Source of the DNA: Amaurobius ferox
Taxonomy: Eukaryota > Arthropoda > Arachnida > Araneae > Amaurobiidae
Reading direction: 5' to 3'
DNA: 64,000 nt
Assembly: GCA_951213105.1 (NCBI GenBank)
Contig: OX578138.1
Location: 91,808,414 to 91,872,413 of the forward strand
The translations under genes were made by a program, and so were the position numbers. The notes beneath the pieces are model-generated. The model was not told the DNA's origin and did no database searches. It saw only the letters and a list, made by a program, of their open reading frames with translations. Positions 1 to 11,739 of this stretch are shown here, piece after piece. The stretch's first letter is position 1, and every line of letters begins with the position of its first letter.

Positions 1-266
1 CCGCTTAAAAAATGTTTGAAAAATTTGGTCCCATTGGGTTCAGTGTATTTCATTTTTTCAACCCGGGTTCAAATCAAAACTAATTGGGTGATAATATTTA
101 TTTATATTCCCATAGGTCCTACAGACCGTCTGAACAACATACTAAAATTTCATTTTGATTAAGTCATTTTTACGGCAGTTATCGTGCTAACGGACAGACA
201 GACAGACAGACAGACAGAATGAACAAAGTCATAAACACTTTTCAACTTTGTTGTAAAGTGTTAAAA
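1..266 (+). repeat. Family C repeat, 3' part (copy C1)
   Basis: This is the 3' portion of a dispersed repeat that recurs at 401-1726, 5571-6876, 21168-23244 and 46485-46976. Shared landmarks are the palindromic motif AACCCGGGTT, a (GACA)n tract at about 193-217, and a terminal segment containing CAACTTTGTTGTAAAGTGTT. The copy runs off the left edge of the window. No coding sequence was seen. The class is unknown; it behaves as a non-autonomous interspersed repeat. Confidence 0.75.
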
Positions 267-400
267 ATGGTTTAATTGTATTGAATCGAAGTAATACTGG
301 TAATAAATATATAAATTAAAAATAAATCGTGTGCATTTCATTTTGCAGTTTTTTCAATTATATTACTATAAACATTTGAAACGGCTACATTAGAGTTAAA

Positions 401-1628
401 ACAAGAAAGATCAATCATGCTTAAAGCATTGATTATGAAAAACTTTCCAACTTCAATGCAATTTTAATTAAAAAAGTCGAAAATGCAATGCATTCCTCGG
501 TAATATTTTAAAACTTATCACGATACTACATTGATTTATTATATTTGAAAACTTAAACCTTCATTGAAAAATATGAGCTTCATTCAAAAGACGGCATTGA
601 AATATAAATTGCGTGGTTTAAATATCTCTAAAATGCAATATATTCCACGGTAATATTTTTAAATCTATCATAATACTACGATAATTTATTATATTTGAAA
701 ACTTCATCGAAAACAACTGAAATTAATTCAAATGACGTCATAGAAAAAATAACACGCCTGGATCTCTCTATAAAAGCAGGATTTCATTCATAACTTTCTC
801 CATTTCATTCATCACAATACTATAATAATTTATTTTATTTAAAAATTAAGACCATGGAGCTACAATTCATAAACTTTATGTTTAAAACTTCATCGAAAAA
901 TATCGTCCTTCTGTTTATAAAATCAATTAATATTTCATTCATATCAGCCATGCAGACTCCATGGACTGAATTATTTTGTGTTAAAGAAATACAGTAATTC
1001 TAATACAACTCATTCTACATATTTTGCTGTTTACATTTTACATAGGTGAAAAATAGGTTTAATTGTAGAAATAATCAAATTTGAATGAGAATTTAAACTC
1101 AAATATATTGTCATTGTGTTGTTTTAGTATGTAGATGCACAGAATTTAAGCAGAAATAAAGTAGTTTTAGGATGGATACAACACTCAATATGAATTAAAA
1201 AGAACTTTAAAAACTCACGAATTTGAAACAAGATGGATGCCATATCTCATTTTGAAGTAGGTCATGTGATCGTTTCATATCATGGTCACGTGATCGTTTC
1301 ATATAAGATGTGTAATTATTATTTTAATTTTTATTTAAAAAACTACTGAATATATTTAGCTGAATTTTTTTTATATATTTTATGGAACAATTTGACTATT
1401 ACCTAAAATTTTTGAAGCAATTTGAGAATTTTAAATCCGCTTAAAAAATGTTAGAAAAATTAGGTCCCATAGGGCTCAATGTATTTCATTTTTTCAACCC
1501 GGGTTCAATCCAAAACTAATTGTGTGATATTATTCATTTATATTCCCATAGGTCCTACAGACCGTCTGAACAACATACTAAAATTTCATTTTGATTAAGT
1601 CATTTTTACGGCAGTTATCGTGCTAACG

Positions 1629-1678
<50 letters not shown>

Positions 1679-1726
1679 ATGAACAAAGTCATAAACACTT
1701 TTCAACTTTGTTGTAAAGTGTTAAAA
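401..1726 (+). repeat. Family C repeat, near full length (copy C2)
   Basis: About 1.33 kb. It begins near AAGAAAGATCAATCATGC and ends after a (GACA)n tract (about 1629-1677) at TTGTTGTAAAGTGTT. It matches 5571-6876 in reverse complement over its whole length. Inside are two copies of a CACGTG-containing motif near 1265-1300 (ATGTGATCGTTTCATAT and CACGTGATCGTTTCATAT) and the AACCCGGGTT palindrome near 1497. The last 29 bases can fold because AACACTTT pairs with AAAGTGTT. No open frame suggests a protein. Confidence 0.75.
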
Positions 1727-1929
1727 AAGGAAAAAATCGTCTGTGAGATCTATTTTTCGTTTTGAAAAATTACATTAAATTAGAAAATCAAATATATACT
1801 TGCATTTGTTTACTTATTTATTTTAATTGTTTTAAATAAAAAATAGCATGTCTCAATGTGAAAAGTAATTAAGAATCCGTGATTGAATCGTGAGCCTACG
1901 CGGAATTCGCAAACATGTCTCCTATATTT
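1727..1929. other. AT-rich spacer between family C and solo LTR
   Basis: AT-rich DNA with no gene, RNA or repeat that could be matched elsewhere in the window. Confidence 0.4.
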
Positions 1930-3370
1930 TGTCCCACGGGTCAGTGCGACAATGGGAATAATAGTGAAACGTCAAGATTATAGTTGTGTGTCCAAAGACA
2001 GGAGGGCGGAGAAGAGATGAAGGTATTAATATATACTTTAAAGTTAAAGCCCCCTTCTAAGGATCCTTACAGCCAAACCAGAAATATAAAGACTTACATT
2101 GAAATTGATCTCGCGAGTAACCCAGGAATTCTCCGGCCTACAATATGTAAGCTGGACACAGGTATCATACAACACTATTATTACACAAGTGTCAGTGATG
2201 GGAAAATATGACCATAATAAAAATTTTTAAAGTATCTTCATATATATATATATATAATAATTGAAATTAGACAATGCAATTAAGCATTTTTCCAATGTTT
2301 AAAGATATTCTCATAATAAGGAATCTCATTATTTATTATCATAGCCATAAAGATATATAACACAGATCACACAAGATTAAAGAGATTGAGATTTGTCTCT
2401 ATTTAATTAATTCAATAATTCTCTTTAGAACATGAGAAACAATATTGAGAACATGAGACACATTTACTATTTCTTAAATGTAAAATGTAATTACTCAATA
2501 TTATAATGCAGTTATCAGATCAAACACTTTGTCTCTCCTTGGCTAAGATTATCTCTCAGAGGCCAAAAATACGTAAGAAATACCTGAATTGCAGAGTAGC
2601 ACCAGATTGAATATTTTATACTAATTCTCAAGTAGGACGCGTAGAACCAATTAATTTTTCCTCCGGACAAGAGCCTCCTTATAACACCAACTGGACTAGA
2701 AAATCCGCACGATCATCAAGATGGTAATACTGCATGCTCTGAAGATATCAAGATTAATTCCGATCAAAGGACTGGACCGCCACGTCTATAAGTCGATTTA
2801 CACGGGCCCTTCTTCCGACGTCAATAACTTCAATAATCACTTCGTTCTACGGTACCTGTAATAAGAAGAAATAATTTAGAAAATTTTGAAAATAAAAGAT
2901 GTCCTAGCCATCTTTTAGATTAACGATTCATTGCGAATCAAATATTAATCCCACACAAAGTTCCGTAGGGACAACTCCTTTGTGTAAAAATAATTATAAA
3001 GCCGTCCGTGAGGACCCCTCCACCAGAAGATTCAGGGCCAAAGAGCATCTACAGCGAAATTTGGCAATATAGTCGGGCAAAACTAACAGCCATTGGTTTA
3101 AATCAAAGGCGCGCTTTCAAAACTTTCTCCTTCGGGACCGTCTATGTCACGGAATCGGAAGAGCGAAAAAGCCCAAGCAAAAACTAAATTAAGAAGAAAT
3201 CTGCAGTTCGGCATTCAACCGCCGATTTCGCTTGCACTTCGTGCAGAAAACCGCTGACATGCTAGGAATTATAGAATGGAATAAAAATGGCCTCCTAGAG
3301 AGAACCGATTTATGAAGAAATAAAAAATGTCCAAAAAAGTCACTCAGACATCCCCCTCTCCTTGGGGACA
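1930..3370 (-). mobile_element. Solo LTR, 1441 bp, Ty3/gypsy-type family
   Basis: The block matches 8906-10345 along its length. It is bounded by TGTCCC at 1930 and GGGGACA at 3364-3370, giving the TG...CA ends and short inverted termini of an LTR. Orientation is taken from the second copy, where a primer-binding-site candidate and a gag remnant lie beyond the low-coordinate end on the minus strand. Here neither flank has a primer-binding site or polypurine tract, so it reads as a solo LTR. No clear 4-6 bp target duplication was found (TATTT before, AAAAT after), so recombination between different copies or flank decay is possible. A 75-codon plus-strand frame inside (1984-2211) is not recognisable. 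Confidence 0.7.
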
Positions 3371-4458
3371 AAAATTTTGAATGCAATGATAAATTTTTCT
3401 CTCACACAAGTACAAAAACATATACACATATATAAAACTATACTTGGAACCATTCGGAATAAACAAATACAAGATGGTGTTTGCAATTTAGTGTTAATTT
3501 AGAAAAAAGGCGGTAGTGTGTTCATGACCACACCACCCCCAACCTAGAGATCCGAATGCACAGGCAGTACAGTCATCTCACACAGGAAAAAGTCCAAAAA
3601 GAAAAGTCAAATTGGTTGACAAAAATGTCCAGCCGTCAGAAGGATCCCTTACAAAAATAAGAAAGACATTAGTGATATATAATTACATTAGTGCACTATA
3701 CATTTACAAAGTACTCAAAGCTTATGAGCACACACAAAAATTTTGATGAAAACATTCTGTAATAATCCAATGAAAACAAATGAAGAAACTAGTGGATGAA
3801 TAAGTAGATGTGTATTAAATAGATATATGGCAAGTAAACAAATGATGAGTACATCCATCAAAGTTGAAAATATGGATGTGTATACATTTACGATACACAA
3901 AACTTTTATGAAATTATTATATAGTCATGTAATTAATTCTTTGCTTGACAAAATTGAAATATGTTCATTTCAACTTTGAAAAAATTGATGTAAAAATAAT
4001 TGTAAATATTATGAGTTTGCATTGACAAAATGATTATATTCAGAAAATTTTAGTCATCGAAATTAAATTCTTATGAAAATCAATCCACTTTCACTATACT
4101 GAGAGAATTCAGACTTGATAACAAGAAGAATGAATATGAAATAATATAGATGCATATATTGTAAAAAAATGAATTGTATGTGAAAATAATGTATGCATAT
4201 TGTAAACAATATTGCATGTAGACACTTGTATGTGATATGAATTTAAATTATGATATTATTATGAGATTTATAATGTAAACAAACATTTGAGTCTAAATAG
4301 ACTCCAGCACTTATTCGTAATAAGTTTCCAGTTTTTGATATATATATTTAAATTAGAAACTTTTATCTTTCCTTCATTCAATATTATCTTTGATATAATT
4401 ACTTTATATCATTTAACCATATTTACATATCATGAGTACTGAGAGAGAAGTTCCTAAG
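3371..4458. other. AT-rich non-coding stretch
   Basis: About 1.1 kb of AT-rich sequence between the solo LTR and the exon-like frame. Short minus-strand open frames (for example 3715-3900) have no recognisable motif. No repeat match elsewhere in the window was noticed. Confidence 0.4.
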
Positions 4459-4764
4459 TCAGTTGCGAATATTTAAATGAGTATATAAATGACCTATCCA
4501 AACAAACAATGATGAGGGGGCTCTATATGGGGTGCCATTGAATAAGGGAGTGTAAAAAACAAAAAAAAATTGCCGCGTGCAGGGCCTACACAACCCCAAT
4601 TTATCCGCAACTCGCCCCTTCATTAAATCAGCAATTTTTGTAAATTCTTGAACAGATTCCACAGATATCTCCTGTTCTTCACCTGAATTCTTGTTTTTCC
4701 CGCTGGTTAGGCTTCCAAACTGTTTCTTGCGAGAAGGAAAAAACAGCATTCTGTCAAAAAGCAA
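4459..4764 (-). CDS. Exon-like open frame, unrecognised product
   Basis: I do not recognise this protein. The best part lies at about 4750 down to 4595 on the minus strand. A pyrimidine-rich stretch ending TTTTTGACAG (an acceptor-like site) is followed by about 50 codons of balanced composition rich in Lys, Glu, Ser and Gln, including the segment ESVQEFTKIADLMKGRVADK. GC content is visibly higher than in the neighbourhood. After this the frame passes into low-quality sequence (RQFFFVFYTPLF) until the stop at 4459. No strong GTRAGT donor was found: GG|GTTGTG at about 4594 is weak, and CAG|GTGAAG further upstream would cut the good segment short. The apparent 101-codon frame starts at a TTG, so there is no convincing initiator. 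It could be one internal exon of a host gene, a processed pseudogene scrap, or chance. Confidence 0.25.
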   Translation of the reverse strand: MLFDRMLFFPSRKKQFGSLTSGKNKNSGEEQEISVESVQEFTKIADLMKGRVADKLGLCRPCTRQFFFVFYTPLFNGTPYRAPSSLFVWIGHLYTHLNIRN

Positions 4765-5570
4765 CCGCAGTCATGCAGACCGGGAATTTAATTAATCATT
4801 ACAGTAGGTTTTTTCCAGGTACGTGTAGCTTGTAGATAATTTTGCGTAAACCAAAAAGAATCCCCCCAAAATTGAACAATTGCAGCATTAGGCTTGAAAT
4901 CCTAACGATGTCTGACTATATTTGTGTAGAAAAGGGAAACTATTTGCAAAAAAATATAAGTGTAGACAGGAACTCGCGAAAATAAAGTAATGTAAAAATT
5001 TTAAAGTCAAAATTCATCTCTCTCAGACTCGAGGACACAAAACGGTACGTTTTTGTCACTTAAAGTGAAGTCACTATCAGTTTGTCAAATAAAATTTTAT
5101 TTAGGATCTGTTATATCATATTAAATAAGTTTATATTGACTTTAGATTTAATAATTATGAACTGCAAAAAGATTCTTAAATTATTGTAAATAAACAAAGT
5201 TCTCATAAAGATATCAATACTTAAATCAGTATATCAATAATAATTATTTGAACTTTTCAAAATCAAAATTTCTGAATTGTATTTATAATTCTTAATTGAA
5301 CTTATTATTCTTAGATATGATAATAATTTTTGTGTTTAAATTATTTTCATTTTATCACAATCACAAGTTTTCATTTTAATGTTTTGAAAATATTCCCACA
5401 CATTTTGTGAAATCAAATGCTAACTTTAAATTCATATGTAAATTCTTATTGTAAATACAATTAAAAATTGTCATTGTAAAATAATACTTAATTTGATATT
5501 TTTCATTTTATATATCAAAAACCATTCTGATTTAACATATGTAAATCATTTTAAAAATATAGTCCCTTTT
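4765..5570. other. AT-rich non-coding stretch
   Basis: AT-rich DNA between the exon-like frame and the inverted family C copy. No gene or RNA was seen. Confidence 0.4.
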
Positions 5571-6876
5571 ATTAACACTTTACAACAAAGTTGAAAAGTT
5601 TTCATGACTTTGCTCATTCTGTCTGTCTGTCTGTCTGACCGTTAGCACGATAACTGCCTTAAAAATGACTTAATCAAAATGAAATTTTAGTATGTTGATC
5701 AGACGGTCTGTAGGATCTATGGGAATATAAATGAATAATATCACCCAATTAGTTTTGGATTGAACCCGGGTTGAAAAAATGAAATACATTGAGCCCTATG
5801 GGACCTAATTTTTCAAACATTTTTTAAGCGGATTTAAAATTCACAAATTGTTTCGAAAATTTTAGGTAATATTCAAATTGCTCCATAAAATATATAAAAG
5901 AAAAATTCAGCGAAATATATTCAGTAGTTTTTTAAATAAAAATTAAAATGATAATTACACATCTTATATGAAACGATCACGTGACCATGATATGAAACGA
6001 TCACATGACCCACTTCAAAATGATATATGGCATCCATTTTGTTTTAAAATCGTGATTTTTAAGTTCTTTTTAATTCATATTGAGTGTTGTATACGTCTTA
6101 AAACTACTTTATTTTTTCTTAAAATCTGTGCATCTACTTACTGAAACAACGCAAATACAATATATTTGAGTTTAAATGATTATCCAAATTTGATTATTTC
6201 TACAATGAAGCCTATTTTTCACTTATGTAAAATGTAAACAGGAAAATATGTAGAATGAGTTGTATTAGAATTGCTGTATTTCTTTACCACAAAATAATTT
6301 AGCCCATGGAGTCTGCATGGCTGATATGAATGAAATATTAATTGATTTTATAAGGAGAAGGACGAATTTTTTTCGATGAAGTTTTAAGTGTAGAGTTTAA
6401 TTACTTGTAGCTCCATGTTCTTAATTTTTAAATAAAATAAATTATTGTAGTATTGTGATGAATGAAATGAATGGGAGAATGTTATGAATGAAATCCTGTT
6501 TTTATAGAGAGATCCAGGCGTGCTATTTTTTCTATGACGTCATTTAAATTAATTTCAGTTGTTTTCGAAGAAGTTTTCAAATATAATAAATTATCGTAGT
6601 ATTATGATAGTTTTAAAAATATTACCGTGGAATATATCGCATTTTAAAGATATTTAAACCAGGCAAATTATATTTCAATGCCGTCATTTGAATGAAATTC
6701 ATTTTTTTCAATGAAGGTTTAAGTTTTCAAATATAATAAATTAATGTAGTATTGTGAAAAGTTTTAAAATATTACCGAGGAATTTATTGCATTTTGGAGT
6801 TTTTTAAATAAAATTGCATTGAAGTTTGAAAGAGTTCCATAATCAATTCTTTAAGCATGATTGATCTTTTTTGTTA
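5571..6876 (-). repeat. Family C repeat, inverted copy (C3)
   Basis: Reverse complement of the family. It starts at AACACTTTACAACAAAGTTG, carries a (GTCT)n tract at about 5618-5637 and the AACCCGGGTT motif at about 5763, and ends near GCATGATTGATCTTTTTTG. Together with 401-1726 it forms an inverted pair of arms of about 1.3 kb. Divergence between arms is modest, with many single-base differences and small gaps. Confidence 0.75.
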
Positions 6877-7044
6877 AATTATATTCTTAAATCATTTTTC
6901 ATACTTTAACTTATAAAATTATATCTGCTACAACAATCAAAATTTTCTCTCATTTTTCGAGTTAGAGTTCATATTATGTAATGAGATTTTTATCATGAAA
7001 TAAATTATAACACAGTATCTATATATCTATCTATCTGTATGTAC

Positions 7045-7105
7045 TAATTGCCAAGTGTCCGTCTGTCTGTCTGTTTGTCTGTCCGTCTGTCTGTCTGTCT
7101 GAAAC
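7045..7105. repeat. (GTCT)n microsatellite
   Basis: An imperfect run of GTCTGTCT with GTTT and GTCC interruptions, at the left edge of the 147 bp tandem repeat. Confidence 0.85.
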
Positions 7106-7119
7106 GCTTTTGTTAGGCA

Positions 7120-7555
7120 CTTCCCGAATATATAGAGACTTGCAATTTGGTACACGGCTCGATCATTCGATAAACTTCCCTGGAGAAATCGAATTTTTCG
7201 AAAACGTACTATAGAGGGGGTGCCCCACACCAAAAGGTTCGAAAAGTGAAATAATGGGAAAGCATGATTTGCGATGAGGTAGAGACTTCAAATTTAGTGT
7301 ATAGGTAAATCATCTCAAAGGAAGAAAGTGTACAATTTCAGATTTCCAATATTTTCTACTTAAGGGGTGCTGGAGACTAAAACGTTCGAAAGGTGACATG
7401 ATAGGGAACCATGCTTTGCGATGAGATAGAGACTTCAAATTTGGTGTATGGGTAAACCGTGTGAAAGGAAAAAAATGTACAATTTCAGATTTCGAATATT
7501 TTCTACTTAAGTGGTGCCACACACCAAAATGTTCGTTTAACGAATAAATGAGAAA
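7120..7555. repeat. Degenerate tandem repeat, about 147 bp x 3
   Basis: The phrase GCGATGAGGTAGAGACTTCA at 7271 recurs at 7418 as GCGATGAGATAGAGACTTCA, giving a 147 bp period. A more diverged first unit starts near 7125 (TAGAGACTTGCAATTTGG). Each unit carries a 'GGTGC...ACACC...AAAACGTTCG' phrase and a 'TTCAGATTTC' phrase. The second and third units are clearly similar, the first less so. A minus-strand 70-codon frame is an artefact of the repeat. Confidence 0.7.
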
Positions 7556-7689
7556 CGGCTACTTTAAAATTTGATACAGGCTTGAAATTTGGTATACGGT
7601 CTAATCATTTGACGAAAACACTCAAAACAAATATAGTTTTCTTAAATGTTCTAAATGAGGCTTGATATGTGGCATATGGGCAAATATTG

Positions 7690-7974
7690 TAATAGTAACT
7701 TGACCAAGCTGCGTGGTCAGCGATCAAGTTGAATTTATCTAGGAAAGTTTGTAAGCACTCATTCTGTGCTCCAGAAAATTCCGGAATACTTGTGATGAAC
7801 TGCGATGATAATACGTTTGTTTTCCTATTGCTACCGATCACTGAGCTAGATCTTCCGCTCTGATCGGCAGGTCGGGTAGGCGACGGCGAAGACACCCCAG
7901 CACTAGCAGAGGCCTGAGCAGAGTCCGCACTCCTGCCCACTCGCGTATTTTGTTTTAGTATTATTTTTAGGCAT
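7690..7974 (-). pseudogene. gag: Ty3/gypsy-type Gag N-terminal fragment, broken
   Basis: Gag forms the particle of LTR retrotransposons. A plausible ATG lies at 7974 on the minus strand (start of MPKNNTKTKYASG). A one-base shift is then needed to enter the frame with a Ser/Ala/Pro-rich segment followed by FITSIPEFSGAQNECLQTFL and a downstream DKFNLIADHAAWS. The 'IPEFSG...FLxKFxxIAxxxxW' pattern is typical of the N-terminal capsid region of arthropod gypsy-group Gag proteins (family knowledge). The match stops near 7690, where unrelated sequence begins, so capsid C-terminus, nucleocapsid and pol are absent. The element belongs with the LTR at 8906-10345 on the same strand, about 930 bp upstream. 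It is dead by frameshift and truncation. Confidence 0.65.
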
Positions 7975-8905
7975 TGTTACTGCACTATTGACAGTATTGA
8001 TAAATGATAAATCAGTCTGTTGATAAAGTCACTATTATTTTTTTTTATGAAAGACTGATGAAGAATGAGTGGTTTTTCCAAGTACCACCGAAGATAAATA
8101 ATTGACAAAGTAACTTATGTATTTGATTATTGACCCTCAGAACAAGAAGTGATGATGAGGGTTTAATGTATTGAGTTTGACTTTTCACTACCAGTTGCGT
8201 ATTTGCTTGATTAAGGATGATACAAATGATAATTGTAATGCAATGATACCAAAAATCAATCCCGAAGGATTTTATATTGAGCTATGTGTAGCAATCAACA
8301 ATTTTGAATCCAAACTTAGAATTTAATATCACGGATTAAAGCATATATCGTGTAAGATTTATTATTATACTTCAGTGTAAGTTTATGGGAAAACCAAAGA
8401 TCCCGCAGAAAGGAATTTTGTTAATTGTATTTATGAGATGGACCAACAAGCATAAGAAAACACTTTCTTATATATTTTTTTCCAGAAAATAAAAGAATTT
8501 GTAAATAATATTTGCTCGAGTAAGAATACTTTGTGTAGTATCAACACTTTATGAACATATAATCAATATCACTTTGATATGTATATTTTTTTCCTTAGCT
8601 GTGAAAATATTTCTATGGTCAAATATTACTATACGTTTTCGCAAAAGTTCACAATTCTCTAGTTATTTGAGCCAAGAATAAATATAATTTTCAATAAAAA
8701 GAAAAAAACACTTACTTCGAGCACAATTATACACAAAATTACTACTTCACTCTCATGTATGTCACATTTACCATTTAACACATTTTAAAAAACAACAGAT
8801 TATTTGCTTTTATAATCTGGAATTACTTGAATTACTTTTTTATCTCTTTTATTTGTACTTATATATGTGCCTGATGTCGCTCAGAGTACCACACGGCACC
8901 AAATT
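7975..8905 (-). mobile_element. Gypsy-type leader with candidate primer-binding site
   Basis: This lies between the LTR end (TGACA at about 8906) and gag. Read on the minus strand, two bases after the LTR terminal CA comes TTGGTGCCGTGTGG, at the position and with the TGG start expected of a tRNA primer-binding site. The donor tRNA was not identified. The rest is AT-rich leader sequence without an open frame. Confidence 0.5.
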
Positions 8906-10345
8906 GTCACTCGGGTCAGTGCGACAATGAGAATAATAGTGAGACGTCAAAATTATAGTTGTGTGTCCAACGACAGGAGGGCTGAGATGAAATGAAGATA
9001 TTAATATATACTTTGAAGGTAAATCCCCCATCTATGGATCCACACAGCAAAAACAGAAATATAAAGAATTACTTTGCAATTGATCTCGCGAATAACAAAG
9101 GAATTCTCCGGCCTACAATATGTAAGCTGGAAACAGGCATCATACAACAGTATTAGAACACAAGTGTCAGTGATGGGAAAATGTTAAAATAATGAAAATT
9201 TAAAATATCTTTATTTATATATATAATAATTGAAATTAGATATAGAAATTAAGCATTTTTCCATTCAATATGTTATATTCCATTTATTAAATGTTCTCAA
9301 AATAAGGAATATAATTATTTATTATCATAGCCATAAAGATATACAACACAGATCACACAAGATTAAAGAGATTGAGATTTGCCTCTTTTTAATTCATTCA
9401 ATAATTCTCTTTAGGACATGAGAAACAATATTAAGAGAACATGAGAGATATTTACTATTTCTTAAATGTAAAATATAATTACTCAATATTATAATGCAGT
9501 TATCAGATCAAACACTTTGTCTCGCATTGGCTAAAATTATCTCTTAGAGGCCACAAATACGTAAGAAATACCTGAATTGCTGATTATCACCAGACTGAAT
9601 ATTTTATACTAATTCTCAAGTAGGACTCGTAGAACCATTTAGTTTTTCCTCCGGACAAGAGTCCCTTTCCAACACCAACAAAACTAGAAAATCCGCACGA
9701 TCATCAAGATGGTAATATCGCACGCTCTGAAGATATCAAGATTAATTCCGATCAAAGTACTGCACCGCCACGTCTATAAGTCGATTTACACGGACCCTTC
9801 TCCCGACTTCAATAACTTCCATAATCGCTTCGTTCTAAGGTACCTATAATAATAAGAAACAATTTAGAAAATTTTGAAAAGGAAATATGTCCTGGCCAGC
9901 TTCTAGATTAACGATTCATTGCAAATCAAATATTAATCCCACACAAAGTTCCGTAAGGACAATTCCTTTGTGTAAAAATAATTATAATGCCGTCCGTGAG
10001 GACCTCTCCACCAGAAGATTCAGGGCCAAAGAGAACGTATCTACATCGAAATTTGGCAGTATAGTCGGGCAAAACTAACAGCCATTGGTTTAAATCAAAG
10101 GCCCGCTTTCAAAACTTTCTCCTTCGAGACCACCTACGTCACGGAATCGGAAGAGCGAAAAAGCCCAGGCAAAAACTAAATTAAGAAGAAATCTGCAGGT
10201 CGGCATTGAACCTATGTCGCTTCCAGCGATGTCGCTTGCACTTCGTGCAGAAAACCGCTGACATGCTCAGAATTATAGAATGGAATAAAAATGGCCTCCC
10301 AGAGAGAACCGACTTATGAAGAAATACAAAATGTCCAAAATATCA
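8906..10345 (-). mobile_element. LTR of the truncated gypsy-type element
   Basis: It matches the solo LTR at 1930-3370 throughout; for example, both copies carry GTCAGTGCGACAATG near the low end and a GAAATCTGCAG phrase near the high end. The low-coordinate terminus is intact (TGTCACTCGGG on the plus strand). The match is lost near 10345, about 40 bases before the terminus seen in the other copy, so the 5' end of this LTR is cut off and a different repeat (10355-10640) follows. The two LTR copies differ by many substitutions, so both are old. Confidence 0.7.
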
Positions 10346-10354
10346 ATATGACAG

Positions 10355-10640
10355 TATAATTATCCAGTTTTATCTTTTTTGTGATTTGCCACAAATTTAC
10401 ACTTCTGATTTGATATATGGTCCCCATTCACAATGTTCAATTTTCAATTAAATATAACTCTCCCAATTTCAAAAACACAGATATGCGGCCTTTTTTAATG
10501 ATCTTGTTGCATTAAAAATAAAAAAAATTCTGATTGACCAAATTTTTCAAATTGGCCGTATAAAAATTTAAAAAGTGTAACATTTTGAAAATTAATGGAC
10601 GGACTACTTCATTAAATGAGAAGATATAGAGAAGTTAAGC
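10355..10640. repeat. Fragment of a TIR DNA element (family D-like, internal part)
   Basis: It resembles 29805-30055 and part of 48012-48231. Shared phrases are TTTGATATATGGTC, CAATTTTCAATTAAATATAAC and AATGATCTTGTT. No ends are present, so it is an internal scrap. Confidence 0.55.
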
Positions 10641-11739
10641 AGTCGGAGATGACTATCTAAAAGAATGTAGTGTCAATCAATGAGTCCGGACAGTGCGGTC
10701 CAACAAACTAGAGACCAAAATATCAAGGTATGTGCTATTCTTATTAATAAAATGTCGAGTTTGTGAGCCATTTGAATAATTAAAGTAACATACGGTCTCA
10801 CACGATCGTCTCTTCTTTTTGAGTACATTTTGTAGTAAGCCGTTATGTAATTTCAATTATGCTCATAATTCATGTTTTAGTAAATGTTAATTTTTAAAAT
10901 TAAAGATTAGTATTTAATGAGTAATGTATTTATTTACTGATTATGGGGTAAGTGGGCTCGTACTGAGAAATAATGGTGGATTATATTGTCGGAATGTTGT
11001 GTTAACTGTTGGGCAAATATATTAAACAATAACAATTAATTCTCCGCGCCTTATGTATATATAAGCAACAGCTCTAAATTTCAGTAATTATCATGATTAG
11101 AACTCGAAATTGTCATACCAATATCTCTTGGTGTTCATTAACCAAAATCTGATTAACTACGTCTAATTTACCGGGATTCACTTAATAGTTGATTATTTAA
11201 AAGGATGAAATAATACTACGGATATTTAAAGATACATATTTTGAGAACGGATGGTCTTACTAAAATGTAACCATTAAATATATTTTATTATACAAGTGAA
11301 TTTTGACAAAAACATGATATACACGTATGGAGGTGTCAAATGATGTTTGCAAGTCTGGATTTTTACGTATTTAAATTTACATGAATACAAACATATCTCC
11401 TTCGCCTACATTTCACCTTTTTAGTATCGGAAGCTGCTTAAAGTATTCAGGTAGGAATTTGAAATCAAATAAAATTCATGAATACTTAAAGGGAACGGGG
11501 AAAAGCCTTATATCAAAATGTATCTGAAAAAACTCTTTTATCTTATATATTTTTATAGTGCAAAAGCTTTTTCTTCTTAATAATGTATCTTACAGTTCTC
11601 TCCACAATATTAAAATATATTTAATAAATGTATATTATGAATAAAGTTGAGTTATTTTTTGGAAAATATGTCACGTTTTCAGAAAACTATGCGTATCAAA
11701 CAAAACATATTTCTGATATGAACAGCACATGAGTATCCA
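10641..11739. other. AT-rich non-coding stretch
   Basis: No coding frame, RNA gene or window-internal repeat was recognised in this 1.1 kb. Confidence 0.4.

Noticed and set aside
1265..1310. CACGTG E-box pair as a regulatory element.
   Set aside because: The motif is part of family C and recurs in copies C3 and C5, with no gene nearby to regulate.
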